A stretch of 64,000 nt of DNA from Ignavibacteria bacterium UBA7675 (GCA_002483085.1 DLHF01000078.1:36079-100078); one strand, 5' to 3'. Positions 55,092 to 63,531 are shown, numbered from the stretch's first letter. Numbers and translations: made by a program. Notes: generated from the sequence alone by a model not told the origin.

Positions 55092-55185
55092 AACAAGCGA
55101 TTGGGGGAGAATAATCACGCGGCGGGCGTGCTGCGCGGTGCAAAGACAAAACGGCGGGCCGAAGACAGAATGCAACATCGCAGCC
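55092..55185 (+). repeat. Interspersed repeat, copy 11 (3' part only)
   Basis: It has AATCACGCGGCGGGCG, TGCTGCGCGGTGCAAAGACA and AAACGGCGGGCCGAAGACAG. There is no 5' end or central block. It lies between the exported protein and the terminal gene of the exporter operon. Confidence 0.75.
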
Positions 55186-55199
55186 CTTCGCTCCTTGTT

Positions 55200-56318
55200 C
55201 TATCCTGTTGTTTTTCGGTAGCGAAACACCGCAAGAGTAAGCATAATAGAGGCAAAAGCGCAGAGACTCCAGAAAGGCTGCTGTATATCGGCAAAGCCTG
55301 AGCCCTTGAGCAGCACCTGGCGAATAATGGCAATAAAATACGCGATGGGATTGAACAGCGTAAGCTTTTGCGCCCAACCGGGCATACTGTCGATGGGAGT
55401 AAACAGGCCGCTCATCAGCATAAAAATGACCATAAAGAACCACGAAATAAACATCGCCTGCTGCTGTGTGTCGGTAACGGTAGAAATCAGCAAGCCCAGC
55501 CCCAGCACAGCCACAAGATACACTGTAGCAACGCCAAAGACGAGCAAAAGGCTGCCAAGTATAGGCGTGCCATACAGCACCCTGCCAAGTGTGAGGCCAA
55601 GTGCGAGCTCTCCCAAACCTATCACCAAAAACGGCAAGAGTTTCCCGGCGATAAACTGATATTTTCGGATGGGAGTGACATTGAGCTGCTCGATAGTGCC
55701 GAGCTCTTTTTCTCTTACAACATTCATCCCCGAAAGAAAAAAGCCGATGAGCGTCACCAGTAGCACGAGGATACCGGGCACCATAAATGTGCGATAATCC
55801 AGCTCGGGATTGTACCAGTATGCAGAGGAAACGCGAATTCCCTGCCGCGACGTATCGGGAAATCGACCTATTTCCAACGCGATATCCTCGCCGTAGCTGC
55901 TGATAATATCGGCGGTGTACGACTGAATAAGCCCCGCTGCATAGCCGTCAACGGCGTCGATCACAAGCTGTACCTTTGCAACGCCGGTCGTCGCTATATC
56001 GCGACCGAACCCGTTGGGGATTTGCAAAAAGCCATGTGCCGCGCCATTGCTGATGCTTTCTAATCCCTGTTTCTCGCTATGCGACACTCCTACAGTGCGA
56101 AAATACCCCGACGCTGTGTACTCCGAAACAAGGCGGCGCGACTCCGCCGAATGATCGAGATCAATCACGTACAGCCGCACGTTTTTCATATCGAATGTAG
56201 CTGCATTCGACAGAATAACGAGCTGGACAAACGGCATCACAAAAATCAGGGGCAGCATGGCCCGGTTGCGGAATATCTGCAAGAATTCTTTTTGCAGAAT
56301 AAAGAGTATCGTTCGCAT
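55200..56318 (-). CDS. ABC-2 type permease (YbhR-like)
   Basis: The 372-residue inner-membrane subunit has one N-terminal helix, a periplasmic domain (about 45-175), and then five helices. This is the ABC2_membrane_3 layout. Typical parts are LQIFRNRAMLPLIFVMPFVQLVILSNAATFD split at the first helix, FLSGMNVVREKELGTIEQLNVTPI and LMSGLFTPIDSMP. It is the last gene of a seven-gene exporter operon, 28 bases after its paralogue. It would form a heterodimeric channel with the preceding gene. Confidence 0.92.
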   Translation of the reverse strand: MRTILFILQKEFLQIFRNRAMLPLIFVMPFVQLVILSNAATFDMKNVRLYVIDLDHSAESRRLVSEYTASGYFRTVGVSHSEKQGLESISNGAAHGFLQIPNGFGRDIATTGVAKVQLVIDAVDGYAAGLIQSYTADIISSYGEDIALEIGRFPDTSRQGIRVSSAYWYNPELDYRTFMVPGILVLLVTLIGFFLSGMNVVREKELGTIEQLNVTPIRKYQFIAGKLLPFLVIGLGELALGLTLGRVLYGTPILGSLLLVFGVATVYLVAVLGLGLLISTVTDTQQQAMFISWFFMVIFMLMSGLFTPIDSMPGWAQKLTLFNPIAYFIAIIRQVLLKGSGFADIQQPFWSLCAFASIMLTLAVFRYRKTTG

Positions 56319-56346
56319 GTTGTATTCCTTGTGAACGGCGCCGCGA

Positions 56347-57447
56347 CTACTGAAGTCGCTCGTTGAATTTTCGCACGCTTATGGATAGCAGTAGTGTTGC
56401 CATGCCCGCCAGCACCAACGTCTCCTTCCACAGGTAATCCAGTCCTGTACCTTTGAGCATAATACCGCGAGCTATCACAACAAACCAGCGCGCCGGAATA
56501 ATGTGGCTTATCACCTGGAGCGGCACAGGCATATTCTCTACTGGAAAAACAAAACCCGACAGCAGAATCGTAGGAAGCATCAGCCCTCCGAGCGAAATCA
56601 TCATCGCCGCCTGCTGTGTTTTGCTCACCGTTGAAATCATAATACCAAGCGACAGCGCTGTGAGAATAAACAGCAGCGACTCGACCATAAAGAGCAGGAA
56701 ACTGCCTCGGAATGGAACACCGAACAAAAAGCGCGCAAGAGCGAGTACCGACAGCACGTTAATAAGGCTGAGCAGAAGATAGGGCAGCACTTTCCCGGCA
56801 ATAATCTGAAAAGGGCGCAGAGGCGAGACCAACAGTATTTCCATTGTCCCCAATTCCTTTTCGCGCGTAATAGTGATGGAGGTCATAAGAGCCGACACAA
56901 GCATCAGAATAAGAGCCACTAACCCCGGCACAAACATGTACACGCTTTTCAGCTCCGGGTTGTACAGGAGCTTCACTTCCGGCACTACTACAATCGAAGC
57001 GCGCTGTCCGAGCTCCTGTGCATAGCCGTTGGTAATAGCTGTAGTGTACGACACGAGAAGTTTCGCCATGTTGGGGTCGGCAGCATCGGCCACAATACGC
57101 AAGTGCGCTGTTCCCTCGCTTCGCAATCGCTGTGCAAACTGCGGCTCGAAGATAATTACTTCTTTCACTTTACCGCGCCGAAATACCGCCTCGATGCGCT
57201 CTTCGCTCTCGATATATTCAGCCAAGCGAAAGTAGCCGGAAGAAAGCAGCTTGTTGACAATCGCTTCGGAGACATCGTCCTTGGACAAATCGAGCACGGC
57301 GATATAAGCGTTGTTTACTTCGTTGCGAATAGCAAAGCCGAACAGAATGAGCTGTACCACCGGCATACCGAACAGAATAAGCATCGTCCGCCTGTCGCGG
57401 AAGATGTGGTACAGTTCTTTAATGACAAAACCTTTAAAACTGTTCAT
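56347..57447 (-). CDS. ABC-2 type permease (YbhS-like)
   Basis: The 366-residue paralogue of the next gene has the same layout: N-terminal helix, periplasmic domain and five C-terminal helices. Signature stretches are LYHIFRDRRTMLILFGMPVV, SITITREKELGTMEILLVSP and LLSGFVFPVENMPVPLQ. With the other permease and the two ATPases it forms a YbhFSR-type drug or small-molecule exporter. It follows the ATPase gene after a 99-base gap holding an oppositely oriented terminator-like hairpin. Confidence 0.92.
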   Translation of the reverse strand: MNSFKGFVIKELYHIFRDRRTMLILFGMPVVQLILFGFAIRNEVNNAYIAVLDLSKDDVSEAIVNKLLSSGYFRLAEYIESEERIEAVFRRGKVKEVIIFEPQFAQRLRSEGTAHLRIVADAADPNMAKLLVSYTTAITNGYAQELGQRASIVVVPEVKLLYNPELKSVYMFVPGLVALILMLVSALMTSITITREKELGTMEILLVSPLRPFQIIAGKVLPYLLLSLINVLSVLALARFLFGVPFRGSFLLFMVESLLFILTALSLGIMISTVSKTQQAAMMISLGGLMLPTILLSGFVFPVENMPVPLQVISHIIPARWFVVIARGIMLKGTGLDYLWKETLVLAGMATLLLSISVRKFNERLQ

Positions 57448-57499
57448 AGCTGTTCAATAGTGGTTGCCGGAAGAATATCACGTGAGTAGACCTACACCA

Positions 57500-57529
57500 A
57501 CCAGCGCCTTTTGTGCTGGTATTTTTTTT
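57500..57529 (+). terminator. Terminator-like hairpin on the strand opposite the operon
   Basis: ACCAGC (57500-57505) pairs with GCTGGT (57515-57520), followed by eight T residues on the plus strand (57522-57529). The surrounding genes run on the minus strand, so it would stop antisense transcription or act as a poor stem-loop in the sense RNA. Confidence 0.5.
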
Positions 57530-57546
57530 GCACGCGCTCCCACATT

Positions 57547-58290
57547 TTATTCCGCATACTGAGCTCCGCGTGCCAAGCGCACAAATACTTCGTCCATCGA
57601 CTGTGCATCAAATGCCTGCTTCAGTCCGCCCGGCGTGTCGAGTGCTTCAATTCTACCATCTACCATGATCGACACGCGACCGCAGTATTCAGCTTCGTCC
57701 ATGTAGTGCGTTGTAATAAAAATAGTCACGCCGCTGGCAGCCGCTTCGTAAATAAGCTCCCAGAATTGACGCCGTGTAAGAGGGTCGACGCCACCTGTAG
57801 GTTCGTCTAGAAACACAATAGCGGGATTGTGCAACAGCGCCACAGAAAAGGCGAGCTTTTGCTTCCATCCAAGTGGCAAAGCACCAATGCGGCTATCGCG
57901 CACATGCTCCATGCCCAGCCTGCCGAGCAGTTGCGCCGCTTTGTCGCGGATGGCATCCATGCGCAGGCCGTATATCCCGCCGTAGAATCTAATATTTTCC
58001 CATGCAGTCATATCCTCGTACAGCGAAAAACGCTGGCTCATATAGCCAATACGGCTCTTGATAGATTCTGCCTGTGTAAAGACATCATAGCCTGCTACGC
58101 GGGCCTCGCCCGTTGTCGGCGAAAGCAGTCCGCTAAGCATTTTCATAGCAGTTGTTTTTCCTGCGCCATTTGCGCCGAGAAATCCAAATATTTCGCCGGG
58201 CATGACCTCGAACGAAATATTATCTACTGCAGTAAAAGCGCCAAAGCGCTTTGTGAGGTTGCGCGCAACAATTACCGGCTCACTAGCCAT
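57547..58290 (-). CDS. ABC transporter ATPase, C-terminal half of YbhF as a separate gene
   Basis: The 247-residue ATPase has Walker A GANGAGKTT, Q-loop YMSQRFSLYEDM, Walker B AIVFLDEPTGGVDPLTRR and the H-loop TTHYMDEAEYC. The signature is ALPLGWKQKLAFS instead of LSGGxxQ, the same degenerate form seen in the second half of E. coli YbhF. Its start overlaps the end of the other ATPase gene by 8 bases. The pair therefore corresponds to a YbhF split into two polypeptides. Confidence 0.93.
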   Translation of the reverse strand: MASEPVIVARNLTKRFGAFTAVDNISFEVMPGEIFGFLGANGAGKTTAMKMLSGLLSPTTGEARVAGYDVFTQAESIKSRIGYMSQRFSLYEDMTAWENIRFYGGIYGLRMDAIRDKAAQLLGRLGMEHVRDSRIGALPLGWKQKLAFSVALLHNPAIVFLDEPTGGVDPLTRRQFWELIYEAAASGVTIFITTHYMDEAEYCGRVSIMVDGRIEALDTPGGLKQAFDAQSMDEVFVRLARGAQYAE

Positions 58291-59200
58291 CGTGCTGCTC
58301 CAATAATTCCATAAATGAATCTTCTACCGATGCCCGTATAGGCTCTATGGTAATATTTGCAAAACCACGACTTCGCAGAAATACAGCCAGAGCCTCGGGG
58401 TCGGCTGATGAACGTGAATCCGTGTAGTGCACGCTCTCTCCAAAGGCAAATACCGAATGCGTATGAGGGAATTCGCGCAGGGCGAGAATAAGGCGGTAGA
58501 CATCTGCACCGCGCATATCCAGCAAAGGCCGTGCATACGATCCAGTAATATTATCGGGCGTGTCGATGCCGAGAATGTGCCCTTTCTGCATGAGCGCAAT
58601 GCGGTCGCACTTCCCCGCTTCATCCATGTATGGCGTTGATACAACAATGGTCATTCCCCCTTCTTTCAGCCTTCTGAGCATTTCCCAAAACTCCCGGCGG
58701 GAAACAGCATCTACACCAGTAGTTGGCTCATCGAGAAATAATATATCGGGTTTGTGGATCAGCGCACAGCTCAGCGCCAGCTTTTGTTTCATTCCGCCCG
58801 ATAGCTGCCCAGCTCTGCGCTTTTTAAACGGCTCAATCTGCCGGTAGATGTCCGCTATCATCTCGTAATTCTTTTCGACCGTCGTTCCAAAAATCGAGGC
58901 AAAAAAAGCGAGGTTTTCTTCAATTGTCAAGTCCTGGTACAACGAGAATCTACCCGGCATATAGCCGATGCGCCTGCGCAATTGTTTGTAGTCGCGCACA
59001 GTGTCGCATCCCATAACGGTGGCACTCCCGGCATCGGGCACCAGCAGCGATGTAAGCATGCGGAACAGCGTTGTTTTTCCTGCGCCGTCCGGCCCAATAC
59101 AGCCAAAGAGCTCACCGTGTTCAATGGCAAACGACAAGTCCTCCACAGCCGTGACATTGCCAAAAGTTTTTCGCAGTGCTTCTGCCTGCACAGCACTCAT
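58283..59200 (-). CDS. ABC transporter ATPase, N-terminal half of YbhF as a separate gene
   Basis: The 305-residue ATPase has Walker A GPDGAGKTT, Q-loop YMPGRFSLYQDLTIEEN, a normal signature LSGGMKQKLALSCAL, Walker B ILFLDEPTTGVDAVSRR and H-loop STPYMDEAGKC, with proline at the usual H-loop histidine. About 70 C-terminal residues follow (VEDSFMELLEQHDG), typical of this group. It would pair with the next gene, which has the degenerate signature, giving one canonical and one altered ATP site. Confidence 0.93.
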   Translation of the reverse strand: MSAVQAEALRKTFGNVTAVEDLSFAIEHGELFGCIGPDGAGKTTLFRMLTSLLVPDAGSATVMGCDTVRDYKQLRRRIGYMPGRFSLYQDLTIEENLAFFASIFGTTVEKNYEMIADIYRQIEPFKKRRAGQLSGGMKQKLALSCALIHKPDILFLDEPTTGVDAVSRREFWEMLRRLKEGGMTIVVSTPYMDEAGKCDRIALMQKGHILGIDTPDNITGSYARPLLDMRGADVYRLILALREFPHTHSVFAFGESVHYTDSRSSADPEALAVFLRSRGFANITIEPIRASVEDSFMELLEQHDG

Positions 59201-59274
59201 GTCACTCTCCGCATTGATGATTTACAATCTTACAATCCAGCTCTATGCAGCATCGGCCTAACACTACCGTGCGG

Positions 59275-60207
59275 CTATTGAAAACGCACTTCGCCCGGCA
59301 TGCCTATTTTCAGGCGTCCGTCGTTTGGCACGCGAATTTTTATAGCATAGACCATATTCACGCGCTCTTCCTTTGTCTGGATTACACGCGGCGTAAACTC
59401 CGCTTTCGACGATATCCAACTAATCGTCCCCGCGAGCTCGCTGTTCTTTGTGGCGTCTTCGTCGATCAGGACTTTCACCTTTTCGCCCAGCCGCACATGT
59501 GGCAGTTGTGCGCCGCTGATATAGGCTCGCAGCGTAAGAGTTTGCATATCGGCAATAGCGTACAACGGCTTGCCATAAGCCGTGATCTCGTGTGCATCGG
59601 CATAGCGCGTAAGCACTGTGCCCGCAATAGGATTGAGCACCACACTCGAACGAAGCTGATCTTCTACCTGAGCAATCTGTGCATCAATAGCACGCACTTC
59701 CGCCACAACCGGAGCATTCTGTGTTTCCACCGAGTGTATCTGCCTGTCGAGCACAGCAATACTGCCCGCGATGTCGTCGTATTGTTTGCGCGTAGCAGCA
59801 CTGTCGGACAGCAATCGCTCAACGCGTTGGCGCTCGTGCACAGCTACCCGCTTTTGTTCTTCGAGCACAGCAATCTGAGCTATCACATTTCCCGCTTTCG
59901 ACGACACAGCCTGGCGCTGTGCCAGAAGCTGCTGGCGCCGCAAGGAAAGCTGCACAGTGTCAACAAGTCCTACGCGCTCGCCAGCCGGTAGAGTCTGGCC
60001 TTCCACAACACTAAACTCTACCAGTTCGCCTCCGGCCTGTGCCGAGACAAGAATTTCATCTGTTTCAAAATTGCCATAGGCGTCGGATTTGTCGTCGCCC
60101 GATGCGCAGGAAGAAAGCACACCTGTAGCTGTAAACGCCACAGCAGCCAAAACGCGGACAGCACTTGTCCGGCAAAAGAGCAAAGCAGTACATTGCAGCA
60201 TGTTCAT
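59275..60207 (-). CDS. HlyD-family periplasmic adaptor (YbhG-like lipoprotein)
   Basis: The membrane-fusion protein (310 residues) links the ABC permeases to TolC. It has a hydrophobic N terminus with a lipobox (GVLSSCASGD). A lipoyl-like half (VSAQAGGELVEFSVVEGQTL) is followed by a long coiled-coil hairpin (about 85-185), the second lipoyl half (SSVVLNPIAGTVLTRYADAHE) and a beta-barrel domain (LTLRAYISGAQLPHVRLGEKV). It starts 5 bases after the TolC-like gene and precedes the first ATPase by 74 bases. Confidence 0.92.
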   Translation of the reverse strand: MNMLQCTALLFCRTSAVRVLAAVAFTATGVLSSCASGDDKSDAYGNFETDEILVSAQAGGELVEFSVVEGQTLPAGERVGLVDTVQLSLRRQQLLAQRQAVSSKAGNVIAQIAVLEEQKRVAVHERQRVERLLSDSAATRKQYDDIAGSIAVLDRQIHSVETQNAPVVAEVRAIDAQIAQVEDQLRSSVVLNPIAGTVLTRYADAHEITAYGKPLYAIADMQTLTLRAYISGAQLPHVRLGEKVKVLIDEDATKNSELAGTISWISSKAEFTPRVIQTKEERVNMVYAIKIRVPNDGRLKIGMPGEVRFQ

Positions 60208-60212
60208 AGTGG

Positions 60213-61463
60213 TTATTCTCCGAGCGTCGTTCGAAAATTGATTGCGGCGCGTTGCAGTTGCAGAAGATGAGTTTCTTTATTGAGCCGGGCTTGTGCTTCG
60301 GCATTGAGTTCGGCGAGATATTCCGACGCGGTCACCACACCATTGTCCAATCGGCTTGCTGTTTCGCGTGCGATGCGCTCTCGCAGAGCTATAATTTCAT
60401 CGTCGGTTTGCAGTATTTCTTGTAGGCGCGCTGTCTCGGCTTTATAGCGTTCTAATTCCACAGCTATTTGTTCGGCAAAGGCATTCCTCTGGTTGTCCAC
60501 GGCTTGCTGTTGCAGCACGAGAATTTCTTTTTCCCGCCCGCCGGTGTTCCAGTCCCACACCATCCAGTTCAGCCGCACCCCGGCTGTGTAGTACAAATGA
60601 AAATCACTTCTAAACGGGTTGAGCCCCGGCAGCGCATAAGCCGCCTGTGCGTACCCGCTGATGCGCGGCAGATAGCGCGTGTCGATGATATCCGCAGTTT
60701 TGCCAATGCGTTCGTGTGTAAGCCTGTATAATTTGTCTTCGGGCCTTCCCCCTGGCGTTTCGCTTTCAGGCACGCTGCTGTGTGGCATCGCCAGCACTGT
60801 GGCCTCGCCTATGTCTTCGCCGAGCAATCGGGAAAGTGCGGCCAGAGCAGTACGCCGTCCTGCGCGTATATCGCTGCGGTTCTGGCGGAGCTTGAGCAAT
60901 TCTGCCGAGAGCACATCCACCGTGCCGGGCAGCACAACCCCCTCGCGCACACGGGCGCGCAGCACATCGCGCGTTGTGGCGATATCGCGTTCGAGCATGC
61001 CGAGCGATTGTTCTTGCTCGCCCAGAAGTAAAATTGAGAAGTAGGCGTCGTCGATCTGTTTTCGCAAGGTGTAGAGCTGCACTTCTACCGACGCTTCATC
61101 AACCCGGCGCTGGGCATCGTCGGCAGCGCGCTGGGCGCCTGTCATGCCACCGTCGTACACAAGCTGATTTACAGATACAGCAATCTGGTACTGGTCGCTG
61201 CGCGCTTCCGGAACAGAAAGACCGGGAATGTTCGGCAGGGGAATTTCAATAGTTTCAGACTGGTATGTAGCCTGCCCCACTACAGAAACAGAAGGTAGAT
61301 ACTGCGCCGTGAGATTGCCGGATTTGCGCTCGTATATTTCCTGCTGCAGAGCGATATTTTTCGCCAGCGGGAACCGGTCGGCGGCAAGTCTGTAGGCGTC
61401 TTCGATATGAAGTGTATCCTGTGCAGCAAAGGCTGCACTCAAAGCTACCACAAGGTATATCAT
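60213..61463 (-). CDS. TolC-family outer-membrane efflux protein
   Basis: The 416-residue protein has a signal peptide (VVALSAAFAAQDTL) and two long amphipathic coiled-coil halves with the internal repeat of TolC proteins: SVNQLVYDGGMTGAQRAADDAQ and GVRLNWMVWDWNTGGREKEIL. It forms the outer-membrane tunnel of the exporter. Its start overlaps the stop of the TetR gene by 4 bases (ATGA, 61460-61463), so the two are translationally coupled. Confidence 0.93.
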   Translation of the reverse strand: MIYLVVALSAAFAAQDTLHIEDAYRLAADRFPLAKNIALQQEIYERKSGNLTAQYLPSVSVVGQATYQSETIEIPLPNIPGLSVPEARSDQYQIAVSVNQLVYDGGMTGAQRAADDAQRRVDEASVEVQLYTLRKQIDDAYFSILLLGEQEQSLGMLERDIATTRDVLRARVREGVVLPGTVDVLSAELLKLRQNRSDIRAGRRTALAALSRLLGEDIGEATVLAMPHSSVPESETPGGRPEDKLYRLTHERIGKTADIIDTRYLPRISGYAQAAYALPGLNPFRSDFHLYYTAGVRLNWMVWDWNTGGREKEILVLQQQAVDNQRNAFAEQIAVELERYKAETARLQEILQTDDEIIALRERIARETASRLDNGVVTASEYLAELNAEAQARLNKETHLLQLQRAAINFRTTLGE

Positions 61464-62098
61464 GGCCGCAACGCATTGAGTATGAAAGGAACTAATGTTT
61501 TTTTCCGCTCCTGAATAAAAGCGGCAAACTCCTCTTCGCCCTGCATGCTCAGCACTATCTGCAAAAGCGGGCGGGCTGCAAATGGAAAGACACAGAGGCT
61601 GATAAGGCTTGTGATAAACTGCCGGGGAGGTATGGCTCGAATGCGCCCTTCGCTAGCAGCAACGTCGATCTGCCGGGCGAGAACGCCGGGAATATCACAC
61701 TCGCTGATCTGGCCTATTGGAAGCATGGAGAGCAACCGACCGGGTTCGGTGTTGATCTCGTGCAGTACAAAGGCCGGTATGTACGGATGCTCGGTGAGCA
61801 TGTCCAGATAGCTGTGTACAAATTTTTCTATTTTCTCTTCGAGCGGAACTTCCGAAGACAGCGTTTGCATAACCATAGGGAGCGTGTACCCAATCGCTTC
61901 GCGAAAGACGTGCTCGAACAACTGCTCTTTGCTGCGAAAGTAATAGTGCAGCAGCGCTTTGTTGATCATCGCTTCGTCGGCTATTTCCTGCATGCGCGCC
62001 CCGGCAAATCCCCGCCGGTGAAACACTCTGCGCGCAGCCGCAAGGATCTTCTTCTCTGTGTCCTGCCCCTCTGCCATCTGCTCTTTTTTCTTTGTCAT
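61460..62098 (-). CDS. TetR-family repressor of the exporter operon (CecR-like)
   Basis: The 212-residue regulator has an N-terminal helix-turn-helix (about 12-60): KKILAAARRVFHRRGFAGA, MQEIADEAMINKALLHYYF, RSKEQLFEHVF. A helical ligand-binding domain completes it. It is the first gene of the exporter operon and probably represses it by binding the inverted repeats just upstream. ATG 62098 is preferred to a GTG at 62110, because GAAGG lies 12-16 bases upstream of the ATG. The inducer is unknown; substrate efflux suggests a toxic small molecule. Confidence 0.93.
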   Translation of the reverse strand: MTKKKEQMAEGQDTEKKILAAARRVFHRRGFAGARMQEIADEAMINKALLHYYFRSKEQLFEHVFREAIGYTLPMVMQTLSSEVPLEEKIEKFVHSYLDMLTEHPYIPAFVLHEINTEPGRLLSMLPIGQISECDIPGVLARQIDVAASEGRIRAIPPRQFITSLISLCVFPFAARPLLQIVLSMQGEEEFAAFIQERKKTLVPFILNALRP

Positions 62099-62128
62099 GT
62101 ATTCTTGCACCTTCTGTTCACCAAATTG

Positions 62129-62160
62129 TCAAACCATAAAGTTTAACCAAACAGTTAAAA
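62129..62160 (-). promoter_or_regulatory. Putative TetR operator upstream of the exporter operon
   Basis: TTAAC (62143-62147) and GTTAA (62154-62158) form an inverted repeat around CAAACA. A weaker pair, AAAC/GTTT (62131-62144), overlaps on the left. The TTAACCAAACAGTTAA shape is like operators of TetR regulators, and it begins 31 bases upstream of the regulator ATG. Confidence 0.6.
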
Positions 62161-62191
62161 ACAAACATACACGCAATCGCAGAATCAGGCA

Positions 62192-62238
62192 AGAAAAAAA
62201 AGACGAAGTAGGGTCCGAATAGACCTCTGCTTCGTCAG
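62192..62238 (-). terminator. Rho-independent terminator of the AtuA-like gene
   Basis: GACGAAG (62202-62208) and CTTCGTC (62230-62236) pair. On the minus strand the stem is followed by a run of eight T residues (62194-62201). Confidence 0.72.
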
Positions 62239-62286
62239 GCTTTTCTACTACCAAACTCTACGGCGCGTAGTCCAGCGCCAAAAGCA

Positions 62287-62622
62287 TCAGTTTACCGGAA
62301 AATCGTCGGGCACTTCGATGTTCATCATCAGCATGGCCGAAGCAATGGTTTTCCCCTGTGCATCGAGCTTCAGCGACACCGTACCGCCGCCGCCGAGCGT
62401 ATTGTGCAGCACAAAATTTACGGCCCACAGGTTCGGCATTTCGTAGCGGTCCACATCGCCGAGGCAGACACCATCGAAATACGTTTTTACGCGCTCGGTG
62501 GTAAGGGCTTGGCAAATAACCGGATACCATTCTTCTTTAAAAGCGATAACGCCACAGTTGACGGCATCACCTTTGTCGCCGCTACGGGCATGAGCAATTG
62601 AGGACAGAGCAATTGTTTTCAT
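62287..62622 (-). CDS. AtuA-like C-terminal ferredoxin-fold protein
   Basis: The 111-residue protein is the stand-alone form of the domain that closes the DUF1446/AtuA acyclic terpene utilisation proteins. Markers are IAHARSGDKGDAVNCGVIAF near the N terminus, YEMPNLWAVNFVLHNTLGGG in the middle and LMMNIEVPDDF at the end. In many genomes the AtuA main domain lies next to it, but here no such gene is visible. The function is not established. Confidence 0.85.
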   Translation of the reverse strand: MKTIALSSIAHARSGDKGDAVNCGVIAFKEEWYPVICQALTTERVKTYFDGVCLGDVDRYEMPNLWAVNFVLHNTLGGGGTVSLKLDAQGKTIASAMLMMNIEVPDDFPVN

Positions 62623-62671
62623 AGGAGTAGTAGCTATGTAAAAGATGTAGTCAGTAATTTTATTTGCTGAT

Positions 62672-62905
62672 TGTTATGGCACAGGCGTTTTCGAGCAGCC
62701 GTATGGGGTCGCTATCGCCGGTCGCACACGTCCGCGCATTTGTTACCGTAAGAACGGTGCGCGGACGAGCCTGCGATACTTCCCCCATTGCGGTTGGGGC
62801 CGAACTACCACGCGGCGGGTTTGCAGCGCGGTGCAGAGGCCAAGCGCAGGAGCAGAGACCGAAGCGCAACACGCATGCGCCCTACCGTGGACGCAGCACC
62901 ATGCA
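62672..62905 (+). repeat. Interspersed repeat, copy 12 (near full length)
   Basis: It starts TATGGCACAGGCGTTTTCG and has GGTCGCTATCGCCGGTCGCA. The nested hairpin follows, with outer arms GTCCGCGCA (62730-62738) and TGCGCGGAC (62758-62766). Then come TACCACGCGGCGGG and TGCAGCGCGGTGCAGAGGCC, ending near GGAGCAGAGACC. The hairpin is the inverse orientation of the one in copy 3 relative to the flanking blocks. Confidence 0.87.
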
Positions 62906-62910
62906 GCAGA

Positions 62911-63531
62911 TTATTCCGCAATATACACGTGTATGAACTTTACATCTGGCAGCCAGCGCATCGCCGAGCGGTCGTATGGGAACAGCACGCGCATCGTAAG
63001 AGCGCCAAACTGTCTGCGCTCTTCGGCGCTGAGCTCCACATCATTCATCGTATAGCGCAAGCGGGTGACAGAGCCAAATCGCTTTTCGAATGTAGCGAGA
63101 TCGACTTTCCCACGCGATCCTTTTTTATCGGCAAGGGAGAACGAATCTAATTTTTTTTCGGTATCGACATTGGCATTCAGCAGCAGCAGCGGAGGCAGCT
63201 TTACAAATGCCGGGTCGAGCTCTGCAAACGACGACGTGCAAGTAGTGCCATCGGACGCCTCGCACACCACCGTAAGCGACGTGCGCTGGAGGCTATCTAA
63301 ACCGGGCAGACCGGCGAGAATATCATACAGGCGGACAGACTGAAACGAACCAAGAAGCATGCGCCGAGGGCCAATAAGCTCTATTGTACGCATACTGTCG
63401 TTCTGCACTAAAGAGTCGCGTTGCAGTTCCACCGTAGCCAGCTTGCGCAGAACAACATCGCGTGCCGAGGCAGTGTTGTACAACAGGCCTATGGCAACTC
63501 CAAGGACAAAAGCGGCAAGGAAGCGGCGCAT
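62911..63531 (-). CDS. Exported protein, possibly of the molybdopterin-oxidoreductase (SUOX) fold
   Basis: The 206-residue protein has an N-terminal hydrophobic segment (LAAFVLGVAIGLLYNTASA), so it is probably periplasmic. The pattern SVRLYDILAGLPGLDS, then LTVVCEASDGTTCTSSFAELD, recalls the SUOX-like domain of sulfite-oxidase-type proteins. No cofactor cysteine is clear and the domain is short. It may be a cofactor-free relative. The start at 63531 gives a plausible signal; MYHC at 63555 is an alternative. Confidence 0.7.
   Translation of the reverse strand: MRRFLAAFVLGVAIGLLYNTASARDVVLRKLATVELQRDSLVQNDSMRTIELIGPRRMLLGSFQSVRLYDILAGLPGLDSLQRTSLTVVCEASDGTTCTSSFAELDPAFVKLPPLLLLNANVDTEKKLDSFSLADKKGSRGKVDLATFEKRFGSVTRLRYTMNDVELSAEERRQFGALTMRVLFPYDRSAMRWLPDVKFIHVYIAE

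Noticed and set aside
5085..62905. The repeats as a CRISPR array
   Set aside because: The copies are scattered, of variable length and in both orientations. There are no regular spacers and no cas genes.
5085..62905. The repeats as insertion sequences
   Set aside because: No copy contains a transposase frame, the copies are under 300 bases, and clear terminal inverted repeats or target duplications could not be established by eye.
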